Program-made: the position numbers and the translations under genes
The notes under the pieces: model-generated
Told to the model about the DNA's origin: nothing
Seen by the model: the letters and a program-made list of their open reading frames with translations, nothing else
Databases searched by the model: none
In this document: positions 48,842 to 62,200 of the stretch, one piece after another
Position numbering within the stretch: position 1 is the stretch's first letter
How the letters are laid out: every line of letters starts with the position of its first letter
NCBI RefSeq assembly: GCF_029227915.1
Contig: NC_079885.1
Location: 23,253,001 to 23,317,000 of the forward strand
Direction of reading: 5' to 3'
From: Hydractinia symbiolongicarpus
Taxonomy: Eukaryota > Cnidaria > Hydrozoa > Anthoathecata > Hydractiniidae
Length of the DNA stretch: 64,000 nucleotides

Positions 48842-50027
48842 CTATCACTACTCTGACCACAGTTTTGAGAAAAATCTTTTTTGACGTTTGTAAATAGGAT
48901 AGTGTTTATTAGAAAGTTTTAATTTAACTATAACGCCTTTTTTTTGTACCCAATACGAAGTCAGGCAGAGGTCCGGGTCCTGGTGTTGATTTTTCTTCTG
49001 TAAAAACTGAACAATCATCAACCTTGTTCCCAGCGCCGGTTGTCTCTTGCCTTTTTATTTTCTGCCAATAAGACTGATATATACGGTGTGTGAATAATAT
49101 ACATGATGTTTGGATAATATTCGGTATATAATATAAATGGTATAAGCTATATATGCAGGCTACACAGTAATTGCTTTCAAAATATGGTAAAAAAATAGTC
49201 ATATATGGTCAACGAAATTACAGGCATTTCTTCTAGAGTTAGTTGCTTCAGAACACACACAAACCTAATCAGGAATCTCAACGCTTATTATTTTCGATAT
49301 AGTTATCTGAGAAATAAATTGAAAATAGCTGTAAAAAACTCTAAATATCTCTAAATTTTAAGAAATGAGCATATCCGTACAGCATAATTGTATTTGAATC
49401 CTTACGGTTGATTACTTCCTTTTCTACGAAATCGGTTTTCTGAAACATTCAAACACAAGTCAAGCGGTTAATGAATGACACAAAAATCCATTTAGGTGAT
49501 ACATACTCTTCAGATAATCCAACCATGTCCCACGGTTTCTGTTTCTCTATCTGAGAATTTCGGACGGCGAGAAGAATTTCAGCGAGAAGATATCGCCGTC
49601 CGAAACTTTAAGAAAGAGAAGGGGGTCCTGGGGACGAGGTTGCATACAGTCATAATTAACTGTTCCCTGGGCCTACTTACTGAAAATCTAAAAATGCAAT
49701 AACTTAAGTAAACGAAGGATTTTTGGTTTGAAATTTTTTATAGGGAACTTTTTAGACCAATGTAATGGAATTAATACTTTGTTTTAGCTATCTGAATTCC
49801 AGAATTTAGACATTAAGGAGGAAATTTAAAGGAGGGCGAGAAAACTTGTTGAAAAAATAGTTTTTGACCAACAAATGAAGAAATAGGTGCGGTTTTTTAT
49901 CAAAATATGTCCACATGATAAAAAAATTATGTTATAGGCCAACTGTTGTCCATCTGGTTTAAATTGGGTTCATACCTAAGAGATAAGAGAATAAATTATT
50001 TCTAATTATTATTTTTTATACATTATA
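48842..50027. other. intergenic, downstream of D2
   Basis: It should contain the D2 3' UTR, but no clear polyadenylation signal was identified. The recurrent motif CCTGGGGACGAGGTTG occurs at about 49626. No gene was seen. Confidence 0.4.
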
Positions 50028-50767
50028 CTAGTCGATAAAACATGTGGAAAAATCCACTAACGCAGAAGAACAATGGAAAAATAGGTTGCTTTAGATTTTT
50101 TGCTGACGTCAGCAGTGCATGTACAAAAAGAAAATTGATGAAATTTCATTCGTTGTCTGCAATGTGTAGAGGTTTAAACGCTGATCAAAATAATGTATAC
50201 TATCGTATGTTTTTGACAAACGCCTAAGGAGATATAAGGGCTTAAAAATATTGCTGACGTCAGCAAAGTCCCTACCAAAAGTTCCAAAAAATTGTTTTTA
50301 CTAATTCGTAAGCCCGTTGCATTCATCGTATAGATCTTGAAATGCTGATCAAGAAAATGTATAGGAACATGAACTTATGACAAACGGTTGCAGAGATATT
50401 GGGGTTTAAAGTTTTTGTGATCACGTCATCAACCCGTATATTCCAAAACGGACTTGGGGACTCAGGTTTGGGAAACTTACCCAAATTGGTCACAGTTGAT
50501 CCCTAGTTACCCACGCGGTGAAAAATCATTGACGTCACCACCTCGTTTCCAAGTTATTTGGCCTCAAAGTTTTAAGTGCACTGTAATGGTTTCATTAATT
50601 GTATACACTTTTCTTTGACGTCAATACTATTTTAACAGTAAAGTTTGGTAAATTACAGAACAATTTTAAAGGCGATGTTTTGTAGAATTTGTTAAAGAAA
50701 ATTGTGAAGAATATAATCCACTTTGTAAAAGTGACAGACAGACAGAACTGGCGTATTATTATATAGA
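50028..50767 (-). mobile_element. Helitron-like element 1 of a tandem array
   Basis: On the minus strand it ends hairpin plus CTAG at 50028-50031, followed by T as expected for an A|T insertion site. The 5' end TCTATATAATAATACGC at 50767 abuts the CTAG of the next copy. About 740 bp, non-coding. Confidence 0.75.
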
Positions 50768-53569
50768 CTAGTCGATAAGGCCCGTGGAAAAATCCACTTA
50801 GGCAAAAGGCCAATGAAAAATAGGTTGCTTTAGATGTGTTGCTGACGTCAGTAGTGCATATACAAAAAAAAAATGTTCTTAAAATCTTACATCAAATGTC
50901 AAATTGCATTAAATCCTCCACACAAATCTTACACAAAGTAAAAAAGAACAGTTTGCAAGGTGTAAAATATAGTTGATAAAAAGTTACAACAACGACACTC
51001 ACAACATCGACACTCACAACACCAATACTCACAAAACCGACAGTAAGAACACCGACAGTTAGATAATAATAATCTCAGAAATAACGCATCTCAAATATGT
51101 ACATCTTAAGTGATTACGTTGAAAACCCTCAGTATTTTATTCTGAAATGTCGAAAAGGAGGCCTGCAAGAGTTAGCGCAAATCAACAAATATATAAGTTA
51201 TTTTACACATTTTAAATATTGTCTTTCCCTTAAAAGATTATACAAAAATATGAAAAAGCCATAGTTTCGAAAACATCAAATTTAAATCTAGAAAAATCAG
51301 TCATTACGGTTGGATACCATCCTCTCCCACAAAAATTTACACAAAATGTAAAAATCAACCAGTTAAGAACACAAAAATTTTCCTTTTTAGTTCCGTACTG
51401 CCCTTTACCAACAATTTTAAACCTAAATGTCAAAAAATCAATGAGCAAAGAATAAACTTGAATCAACAAAGATCATTATTTTGGAAACATTGTATATGGT
51501 TCGTAAACAAAAGTTTACACAAAATGTAAAACAGATCGGTTTTTGAGAAACACATCTAAATCAACAAAAATAAGTTCATTCAGCATGTCGTATATTGCCA
51601 TTACCCATTAATCTTCTACAAAAAGGTTATGAAACACATCAAAATTTAAAAAAATCAGTGATTTCAGTGCATACAGTCCTCGCGTTTAGATTACAAAATA
51701 TAAAAAACAAAAACAGTTTCAGTCAGAACATTAAGTATATAATTTTTTATTATCAGCAAACATCTATCCCTACAAAATTTTGTAAAATTCTCAAGAAAAA
51801 CAAAAACGTGAAACCATGGAATTTTCTTCCAGCAAAAATTACATCACATACAGTTAGTTCTCCCAAACAATAATTTATAATACGAAATATAAAGACAAAG
51901 TTGTTTATATAGTCTGAAGATGTACTTAGTGTACGAAAAGCTTAACAAATAAATACTTTTTAACTTTCAAACTCGTTTTATTTTTTCTTAATTAGTAAAA
52001 TATGGCTGTTATTTTTACCGATAAAGACATCAGCTTTACAACAGCTTACAGTGAAGTCTGATTCTACAAAGATTTGTTCTTTCAGTATATATATTGCATG
52101 TGGTCTATTTCCACAAAAGTTTACACAAAATTTCAAAAAAACAGCATTTTGCAACACGAACAACATAAACTGACAACCATACCATCCTCTCAAAAATGTT
52201 TTTAAGCCAAAGTCATAAACCCACGTATATATAAATTTTCAATCAAATGTCAAAAACCCTTGTAAAAAAACCTGGCATTTTACATGTAGGCTGACAAAAG
52301 TTTAACAGGATGAGGAAACAAAACAATAAAAAATAACTTAATACACACACTTTAAATTCTATAAAATTTGTTCCACTTGTCATATTGTGGTCCCCTTGTA
52401 AAGTTTACAGAAAATGTGAAAAAATTATTCTCTATGGACATAAAAATGTGTCACAGTATCCTAAAAGTTCAAGAAAGATTTTGTAGCTATAGCTTGTTGT
52501 TACATCATAATTCGTGTTCAAAAAAGAAGAGAAGTTTGAGTACTAAGGTAGCTATAAATACATAAAAAAGAGGAATAACGACAAAACTCATAGATTAAAG
52601 CTAGCTATGGGATGGAGCCTTGAAGCTAACATTAGCTAGCCAGCTAACAAAACAGTACCTAAGACACCCAGTTAAATATACTTAAGCTGGGGAGACTTAG
52701 CTAAGTCTATAGCTAGCTGTTTATGCTTAGTAAAACATATATAAAGGAAAACAATAGCAATGTAAAAATTATGACATTTGCAGTTAGTTCAACAAACCAA
52801 AACTTTCTATTTCGCTGGCACATTTGTTTGGTAGCCAGCTAACAGCTTTATGCAGCATTTTAAATTTTAGGACAAATACATTAGTTACGCACCGGGGGAT
52901 ACATTAATTATGCAAAAACAGTAAATGCTAGCTTTTTTATAAAAAACGCGGTAAAACATAAAACTTAAAGAATTTGAAGCTTTTAAGTGACTTTTTCCTG
53001 GCAAATGCGAGTCTGCCTGACACGTAACTCTAGCGACATAAAAACATAACGTCTAAAAATATCAAACTTCTTACTATATGTGAATCCAAATCGACTTTAA
53101 ACCCAAGCTTTTATTTTCTACTTCTAACTTTTCTTTACTACTTCTAGCTGCACTCTTCACTTTCGAAGTAACCTCTCGTGGCTTCTAACTTTACTTTTGT
53201 ACTTCTACTTCTCCACTTTTACTTTTCTTGCTTTTAATATCTGCACTTTTTTGTGACTAAGGGATCGTCGAAAATAAGACATTTTTTAACCGCTTCTTCA
53301 GTTCGCCTTTTGTGTCGAGAACTTTGTCGAGAAATTTTTATGTTTGTTTGTTTTTACGCTAACGGAACTTTTTATTCGAATGCCGTCCCGTTCGAAAGTA
53401 CGTATTTGAACGAATCATACTGCTTATTTTCTATCACGTGGTTTCTAATGGCTGCGAGACAAATGTAAACAAAACAAAAAAACTCGAAAAACTCGCGCAT
53501 TCGGGTGGTAAAAAATATCGTGTTTGCAAAAGTGACAGACAGACACACTTAGCGTATTATTATAAGAGA
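50768..53569 (-). mobile_element. Helitron-like element 2, long form (2.8 kb)
   Basis: It ends CTAG at 50768 and begins TCTCTTATAATAATACGC at 53569. The central ~2.3 kb resembles the 2628-4657 element: GCTAGC-rich sequence, repeated acaaaatgtaaaacagat words and tacttctaac runs. No helicase or Rep frame was found. Confidence 0.75.
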
Positions 53570-54154
53570 CTAGTCGATAAGGCCCGTGGAAAAATCCACT
53601 TAGGCAGGATAACAGAGAAAAATAACCGTCATTTAAATTTTGATGACGTCAGCAGAGACATGTCAGAACACAAAACTTTTTTTTTCAGAAATGTGTATAC
53701 CCGTTGCCCTCATCGTATAGATCTTGAAACGCTGATCAAGAAAATGTATAGGATCATGTACTTTTGACAAACGGTTGCAGAGATATTAGGGTTTAAAGGT
53801 TTTTTGATGACGTCATTAACCCGTCCATTCCGAAACGGATTTGGGGACCCAGATTTGGGAAAATTACCCAAATTGGTCCTAGGTGGTCCTTAGTTACCCA
53901 CGCGGTGAAAAATCATTGACGTCACCACCTCGTTTCCAAGTTATTTGGCCTCAAAGTGTTAAGTGCACTGTAATGGCTTCATTAATTTAATATACTTTTC
54001 TTTGACGTTAATATTAGTTTAACGTTAAAGTTTGGTAAATTACAGAACAATTTTATAGGTGATGTTTTATAGACTTTATTAATGAAAATTATGAAAAATA
54101 TAATCGACTTTGCAAAAGTGACAGACAGACACACTTAGCGTATTATTATAGAGA
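53570..54154 (-). mobile_element. Helitron-like element 3 of the array
   Basis: It is 585 bp with CTAG at 53570 and 5' TCTCTATAATAATACGC at 54154. It is very similar to the next element in sequence and length. Confidence 0.8.
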
Positions 54155-54729
54155 CTAGTCGATAAGGCCCGTGGGAAAATCCACTTAGGCAGGATAACAG
54201 AGAAAAATAACCGTCATTTAAATTTTGATGACGTCAGCAGAGACATGTCAGAACACAAAATTTTTTTTTTCAGAAATGTGTATGCCTGTTGCCTTCATCG
54301 TATAGATCTTGAAACGCTGATCAAGAAAATGTATAGGATTATGTACTTTTGACAAACGGTTGCAGAGATATTAGGGTTTAAAGGTTTTTTGATGACGTCA
54401 TCAACCCACCCATTCCGAAACGGATTTGGGGACCCAAGTTTGGGAAACTTACCCAAATTGGTCCTAGGTGGTCCCTAGTTACCCACGCAGGAGATGACGT
54501 CAGTTATTTCCACCCGTTTCCAAGTTATTAAGCCTTAAATTTAAAAGTGCAATGCAATGGCTTCACTAATCTTAATATACTTTCCTTTGACGTCAATATT
54601 GATTTAACGTCAAAGTTTGCTAATTTAAAGAACAAATTTATAGGCGATGTTTTATAGACTTTATCAAAGAAATTTTATCCACTTTGCAAAAGTGACAGAA
54701 AGACACACTTAGCGTATTATTATAAGAGA
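54155..54729 (-). mobile_element. Helitron-like element 4, end of the array
   Basis: It is 575 bp, with CTAG at 54155 and 5' TCTCTTATAATAATACGC at 54729. The base beyond it on the minus strand is A, so the whole array sits between A and T as one Helitron insertion would. Confidence 0.8.
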
Positions 54730-55026
54730 TATACAAAATAATTATAAACTTTACAAGTGACAAGAAAATAGCTAGCTAAACAGCAAAACAAAGTACTCCG
54801 TTTCTCAGACTGATATAGTACAGGCGATTGTGCGTAGTATAATCGAGTTTCAATATATTGAAACATAAAAATTTTAGAAAATCTCTCAGTTGACAAGTTG
54901 GCTCGTTGCATTTGATATCTCGAGACAATCAACATCTACTTTTATCAACCTTCGTTTTGTATTTCTTGATCCTCGAATACAGAGTATTGCTGAACGCAGT
55001 AAACATATATATATAGATATACAAAA

Positions 55027-55281
55027 TGGTCCCAGGTAGTCCCTAATTACCCACGCAGGAGATGACGTCAGTTATTTCCACCCGTTTCTAAGTTATTTAG
55101 CCTTAAATTTTAAAGTGAAATGCAATGGCTTCCCTAATCTTAATAAACTTTCCTTTGACGTCAATATTGCTCTAACGTCAAAGTTTGTTAATTTACAGAA
55201 CAAATTTATAGGCGATGTTTTATAGACTTTATCAAAGAAATTTTATCCACTTTGCAAAAGTGACAGACAGACAGAACTGGC
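55027..55281 (-). mobile_element. Helitron-like fragment, both ends missing
   Basis: It matches the 5' half of elements 3 and 4 (ggtcccaggtagtcc, gatgacgtcagttatttcc, aaagtgacagacagacagaa) but lacks the terminal TC and CTAG. Confidence 0.7.
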
Positions 55282-55433
55282 TTGAAGTAAAACAAAACAC
55301 AAAAATGGTAACACTACAAAAACCTTCTTTTGGAAACAAAATCAGAAGACGAAACAGATCTTACAGAGTAAATTTATCAAGAAATATTTGAATACAAACA
55401 TCAATAAATGACTAGGGATAACCATTCCTGTCT

Positions 55434-55623
55434 CTTTACAAATAGCCGTCGTCTGTCTGTGTGTAGGCGAAAGCGGCGTCCTGTAACGGAAACACGAAAT
55501 TTTTAAGATGCTCACGAATATCAAATGTGATATATTTTTATCCACTTTGTTGCGACGGGTAAATTTAAAGGACGAGCGAACGCGACGTGCGACCCCGTGG
55601 ATTTTTCCACGGTTAAAGACTAG
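55434..55623 (+). mobile_element. short Helitron-like element, 5' end lost
   Basis: It ends CCCGTGGATTTTTCCACGG, then TTAAAGACTAG at 55623, joined without a spacer to the next copy. It contains the acgaatatcaaatgtgat segment shared with 649 and 36750. Confidence 0.7.
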
Positions 55624-55731
55624 TCTATAATAATAGCTGTCGTCTGGCTGTGTGTCTGTTTGTTACGGAAACACGAAATACGATATATAAGGGCAGCCAA
55701 TCCTGTAGTTTTTCCACGGGTGACCGACTAG
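55624..55731 (+). mobile_element. minimal Helitron-like element, 108 bp
   Basis: It runs from TCTATAATAATAGCTGTCG to CACGGGTGACCGACTAG and is followed by T. Both ends are present, making this the shortest copy in the window. Confidence 0.75.
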
Positions 55732-55800
55732 TTAATAATAACGGCTTAAGGTAACTTACCTCGAAATGCAACTTAAAAAAGTTTGAAATATTCGTGAAAC

Positions 55801-57132
55801 AGTGATAGAATAAAGTAAAGAAAAAAACAGACTGTACTTATAACACGTAGGAGGTATAAAGCTAAGAAAATTAGTATAAACGCCGCTAAACGCAAGCTTT
55901 CTAAATACATTGGTAACGAACTTGCCTTTCCACAACCTGTATTGACATTCAAGAAAGAAAAACGAAGACACAATTTCTTCCTCAAAAGTGAACTTGATGT
56001 TGGGATTCTTAGTTTTTACATAAGCCCTAAAGGCACGAGCATGATCTTGCGAAGTATAAAAGTAAAAATATTTCGTCCATGCAACGTTTATATAAATTGG
56101 TTTAAAACTACTAAGACAATCAATAAACCCTTTTTTTCTTGTGATAAAACAAAAAATTATTAGCGAGTGTAGGGCCTAGAGGAGAACTCATGACAACACT
56201 ATTTGTTTGCTTATTAAATTCGCTACTAAAAGTAAAAAAGATTGAAATTGAGCAACAAGCGAGTAAAACAAAGTCCTTCTTTTTATACCACTAAAAATTG
56301 ACGTTTTTTTAAAGCAAATTAACAACAAGGTCAGGCAGTCTAAATGTAAAAAGCCTAATAAGTCCTGGGAACGAGGTTGACACAAATGTTAATTGTCTCA
56401 TTCAATGGAATGTATGTGTACTAAGGGAGCAATAATAATTCGACGAATTTTTAACAACTAGAAAAGAGTGATAGAATAAAGTAAAGAAAAAAACAGACTG
56501 TACTTATAACACGTAGGAGGTATAAAGCTAAGAAAATTAGTATAAACGCCGCTAAACGCAAGCTTTCTAAATACATTGGTAACGAACTTGCCTTTCCACA
56601 ACCTGTATTGACATTCAAGAAAGAAAAACGAAGACACAATTTCTTCCTCAAAAGTGAACTTGATGTTGGGATTCTTAGTTTTTACATAAGCCCTAAAGGC
56701 ACGAGCATGATCTTGCGAAGTATAAAAGTAAAAATATTTCGTCCATGCAACGTTTATATAAATTGGTTTAAAACTACTAAGACAATCAATAAACCCTTTT
56801 TTTCTTGTGATAAAACAAAAAATTATTAGCGAGTGTAGGGCCTAGAGGAGAACTCATGACAACACTATTTGTTTGCTTATTAAATTCGCTACTAAAAGTA
56901 AAAAAGATTGAAATTGAGCAACAAGCGAGTAAAACAAAGTCCTTCTTTTTATACCACTAAAAATTGACGTTTTTTTAAAGCAAATTAACAACAAGGTCAG
57001 GCAGTCTAAATGTAAAAAGCCTAATAAGTCCTGGGAACGAGGTTGACACAAATGTTAATTGTCTCATTCAATGGAATGTATGTGTACTAAGGGAGCAATA
57101 ATAATTCGACGAATTTTTAACAACTAGAAAAG
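55801..57132. repeat. 666-bp tandem duplication
   Basis: The sequence 55801-56466 recurs at 56467-57132. All stretches I compared by eye were identical. Both units start agtgatagaataaag and end actagaaaag. Each contains a 73-codon open stretch with no recognisable motif. The motif CCTGGGAACGAGGTTG lies near each unit's end. Confidence 0.95.
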
Positions 57133-58540
57133 AGAATGATAACGTCTGTTGTCCTTTTTTATGAAAGATGCCCTGGGAGGGACGAAGTTGTGATATCCAC
57201 ACTTTGAACATGCATGCAACCTTAGCATAACGTAAAAACAAAGTGGAAAATTTAAATTAGCATATTATCAAAACAGATTTTTTAAGATGCCTCGCGGCAG
57301 GCTTTGACGAGACGCATTGAACAACGAATACTCTAGCGACATGTATCTGAGCATGCGCAATTTTTTTATGGATTTTTCAAAATTTCCCTTGCAGAAAAGG
57401 GGTAGAAGCAGTTTTTATTGTAGTAACGACAAATAATTTACCGTTTAGATGAACACAAAATAATAAGAAGAAGAACACCTGGACGACATCAACACTCACA
57501 CTAGACAGGGGACAGACTCAATCCTCAGGTCTTATTTTGCTACTCTAATACTTGAGGGAAACGTGCACTGGTGACAAGGATCTACATGAGAAATATTTTT
57601 TGTTAAAATTGTATTGAAAAAACGACCATGATTTGCTCAGATTGGCTAAAAATGTCATTTTGGTTAAAATTCTGATAATTGAATCCAACATTGGCAAAAG
57701 GAAATTGGGATGCCAGTGCGATAGAGTTTTTTAAAAAATATCAATATCTTTAACGGTTTTTCATTAAAATTTATCCAAAGTTGTACCTTCAGAAAAGAAA
57801 TCTTCGCAGGTATTTACTTTGACGCTTTTTGTAGACTTTGGAAAATTATGTATCCAATGAATATCGAAAAAATAAAGAAATCCCTATATTTCTCATATTC
57901 CTCGAAACGACGTAAAAAAAGTTAATGCCAAGCATGATAGATCGTTGTAACTATATGAACAAGCACGTTCTAACAAAGAAATTAAAATTTTATAATATCA
58001 AAATATTCACAAAAAAAGACGGGCTGATAATTTATTCCACATACAAAATGACAACAAAAAAAAACAACCTGTAATTTCTCCCAAACATAAAATTTCAAAA
58101 ACTTAAAAAATTTTCTTATCTTTGATACGCGTTTAAAAAAGCGTGTATATTGAGTAACCTGAAGCAAATTTCAATGTGTACACCAGAACATACATATACA
58201 CATACAACAAATATCTTTATAAAAATTAACAACAACGCTGATACACCATGTATTGTGCATTGCAAAAAAATGCATCGTCAGCAATGTCAAGATTATAGTA
58301 CAGTATCTGCATTAACTTCAAAGATCGGAGTTTTAGGTTTAATTGGGCGTTTCCAGTTGTCATTTCGAGTCAACTATCGGGCCATCGCTGGAAGTCGTTA
58401 CTGGATTGCAACCTGGTTTTATTTTTAAAATAATAAGTCAGTTATATTCACATCTACGCGTGTCTGGTACTAAGAATAATTATGCTTTTATATATATATA
58501 TATATATGTAAAAAATATTACGGTCGGTCAATAAAATATT
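57133..58540. other. intergenic, downstream of HNF4
   Basis: I see no gene. A CCTGGGAGGGACGAAGTTG variant of the recurrent motif is at about 57172, and a TA run at 58491-58507. The 3' UTR of HNF4 (minus strand) should end within the last few hundred bases; an AATAAA on the minus strand near 58420 is a candidate signal. Confidence 0.4.
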
Positions 58541-58920
58541 TTATATGTCTTCTTCGTTTTTAACACCGATTACCGGATTCAAGTCCTGCCCGGACGATGT
58601 TAATTGGTTTATTGAAATACTCAGGACCCCTGCGTCCTGAAACGGAGATTGTTTATCGAGATCAGTTAGTTGCTGCGTGATGACGCCACCTGGTTGCGAG
58701 GCATTGGCGATTTGTATTGTATTAATGTTGTTGACGTGTGTGTGGGTGTGCGACATTATGTTCCCGTCGTGACTGTGTACGGTGGCTGGTGTCAAAGTAC
58801 TTGCTGCGAACGAAAGTTGCGAGAGTCCCATGCATTGTTGACAACTGGTAGTAGTTTCCGGATCGTCGGCTTGAAGTGGCGAAAGAGTTAGCGCGTCAAG
58901 TTGGTCTTGCACACCAGAAC
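58541..58920 (-). CDS. HNF4: HNF4 exon 6: F domain
   Basis: Acceptor tgttatttag. About 125 residues rich in Ser, Thr, Gln and His (including SHTHTHVNN), ending [10 protein letters not shown] and TAA. The F domain is poorly conserved across animals. The end with Val, Lys and acidic residues is only loosely like vertebrate KQEVI. Confidence 0.85.
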
Positions 58921-59181
58921 CTAAATAACAAGAGTAAAATAGCACGGGTAGAAATAACGGGGAAGACAACAATTTCGGTTGAAATAAAGAATAATGAATA
59001 ACACAAATCAAAGAACTTCATCGTACAGCCATATAGAGAATGCCTTCAAGAGAACAGTACTCGATTTCGTTACGTCGTTCTTTTCATTTATCAAACCATT
59101 AAGAAACAAAACGTCTTAGAAATATGAATATGAAAGTTCGATATTTTCAGTTTTCTTTTCTATATTATAATACCCGTATAC

Positions 59182-59260
<79 letters not shown>

Positions 59261-62200
59261 ACGCAAAATGGTAGCTTAGCTGCGCAAATAGCGAGACGCA
59301 CGTGATGCGGTATAAAAAGGACGGGCGAACCCGTGGATTTTTCCACGGGCTAACGACTAGTTTAGTTAAAATTCTTATATTAAATGAACAAAAACCCTGT
59401 ATTTTATAAGCTTAAAAAGAAATACGAAATTTAGTTGGCAAAAGCCACTTTTTTAAGCCGACCTTTTTACGAATACGGCACCTGGCAGAATCAAACTACA
59501 TGAAAAGGTTAAAGAAACATATCTACCTCCAAGTAGCATTTCTTGCAGCAGGTTGTCAACTTTTGCAACACCAAACAATCGCGCGAATTGCAACTGTTCA
59601 ACCATACTCGTGGCGGCAGATTGCAACGTAGGCAGTAGCAGCAGGATTTCGCCAAACTTTCCACGACAATCAAACGAGCGCTCATTAATGTAATCTTCGA
59701 GGGAGGTTTGCACCTCAAAGCGTAGTTGTTTGATTTTCTTGGTATCGCTTAGTCCCCTCGCGTCTAAAAAACAGCAGTAAGTAAAAACAGAACAGCTAGA
59801 AAGATGACTCATTTAACTGCATACTCTTGTTTACCTGTGTGGCTTGAGAAAAAGATTTCAAATCAAGGACGCGGCTGGGAAGATATGGTATTTGACACTT
59901 ACATAAAAGAACGACACATCAACAAAATTAACCACCCAACAAACATTAGTACAAGGTGTGCTCTATTAACAAAATTTCTTTTTTTCTGAGACACCTTTGC
60001 CTAATTTACTCAAAGTAAACGCCTTATTAAGAAAAGGTAAGGATGAAATTAACCAACTTTAAAGGAGAGAATTAAATTTTGACATTCCTAGAGGGCAATT
60101 GTGTTTTCGTAAAAAGCACACAAAACACAAACAACCACCGGGCACTTGTACACACTTACCTGGATTAAAAAACACGATCGCTTTTAAGCAGGCGTACTCT
60201 GTATCGTCTACATCTAGTTCCACCATGGGCTTAACTATTTCGTCGATGACCTTAACAGCGATGCGTCGAATTTCTAGCTCGGGTTGAGCGCGAGAGATGA
60301 CTAGATCATTACCTAGTAGTAGAGCGTCCCTGTACAACATGGAGCGTCGAGCAACGCCAAGGACCAAATGCTCGCTGGCGTGCGCACGCAATAACGACAC
60401 CTGATCGTCCAATGGAAGCTCGCAAAATACGGGTATGTATTTGGCCCACTCCACTAACACAAGAAGCTGCTGTTTCATGGATTCCACGATATCGTTACTG
60501 GTTGCTTCTCGACCTCGATTGCCATCTGAAGAGAGAAGGGAAAGAAAAAGTTTATATATTTTCAAATCACCCTTAAATACAGTAATCTCGTGTTAAGTGC
60601 GACTCTCAAGGAGATGAAGAATTCGGTCCTACATGGCGAATGTCCCAATTAACCAAAACTCTTCGCAGGTTGGCCCGAAAAGGTAAAAAAGGTCCCATAT
60701 TCGAAAGTATCTAGACAGGATACAGGTTGTAAGATTAAATAAAGATACAGATGATAGCATTTGCAACAATACGTGGAAAATGCTATTGCATTTTTGTTGT
60801 AATGCACTTCAGCGAAATTTTTTGGTTGATTGTAAAAAGTCACATACTGTGGTCTGTATTAAACGAAGTTTTACTGGTGTAATTTAGTAAGAAAGTTAGA
60901 GCAATCAAAAAATTTTGTTTCAGTTAGCCAGTCCTACTTATCCTCACTTTACCATTAGTATACTGTAACATTTTTCAAAAACTATAGAAAAAACAAAAAT
61001 AAATTGACTGAATGATAATTGTGTTAGAGTGAAATCACGGACAAGAAAAAAAGATAAAAATAAAACTAATAAAAATATATTTGATTTCGCTTAGATTTGT
61101 TTACAAACGTTATTGCACGGTTTTTTATAAATTTTTAGAACCAAACGTATATATACTATAGATATTTGGTAATTAATAATCAACTATGAGACAACTTTTC
61201 CTAACTTGTATAACTCTACATTACTGCAAACATCACAGTGTATAAATTACCTGACGGTGATTGAGCAGGCCTTGAAAGGATCTCAGCAGACACTAATGTC
61301 TGTGGCGAAAGAACGCGTTCACTCTCTTCAGCAGGTTTACGAGTTATCTTATCCCTTTCGTTCTGTACGGCTGAAACAGTTAAAAGCGAAAGGATAATAT
61401 ACGTCGAAAATACAACATATTTTAATACATCCAATATAGTCACATTGTTGTGTGCGTCGATAAACTGGCTGGAAAACTTTCAACTCTGGAAAAAGTATTG
61501 TTATGCAAAGTGTTTATGCAAGCAGAAAATATAACACTCCCTACCTTCCTTCTTCATACCAACACGGAAACATCTTCTCAATCGACAAAACCTACATTGA
61601 TTTCGGTTGTCTTTGCTGATCTTGCAGTCCTTGCCAAACCTGCACACATATGTCTGACTCTTTCGAATGCTGCGTCGAAAGAATCCTTTGCAGCCGTCAC
61701 AGCTTATTGCGCCATAATGCTTGCCAGTTGCTTTGTCTTCGCATATCTGACAATTCCCAGTTTGATAAAAACCAGCAGATCCTGCACGACAAGAGATAAC
61801 AAAAATTGTCCCTTTCTATAGAACCAAGATTTGTTTTCAAAGACTAAGGTATCCGTCCATCTAATTTTCAACTTAAACCTCCACCTGTTGTCCATCCAGC
61901 TTCCAGCTTTGAACTTATAACTTTGCCTGTCTGGCCATCTACAATCTTAAACAAAAATATCGAGACACAGGCAGTTTTTCCCTTGTATTTCAAATACGCA
62001 AAAAAGTGTTATATACAGTCAATGTGCTGCAGTTGCTAGTCAAATTCTCTAGCACATCTGCAGACCGAAAAAATCCACGACGGGATCTACGAAGACCCCA
62101 GAATTCGTGAAAAATGGCCATGCTGACGTCAGCAATAATTAGCACATCTTAGGAGTTTGGAATTAACTAAATAGTCTAAGATCCTAAGTCTGCTTTGAAC

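Noticed and set aside
50028-54729. Array elements as DNA transposons with inverted ends
   Set aside because: The two ends of each copy are different, and neither a target-site duplication nor terminal inverted repeats are seen. The TC and hairpin-CTAG ends fit Helitrons.
55942-56829. Two identical 73-codon frames as a duplicated gene
   Set aside because: Identity follows from the 666-bp tandem duplication. No motif, splice site or homology supports coding.
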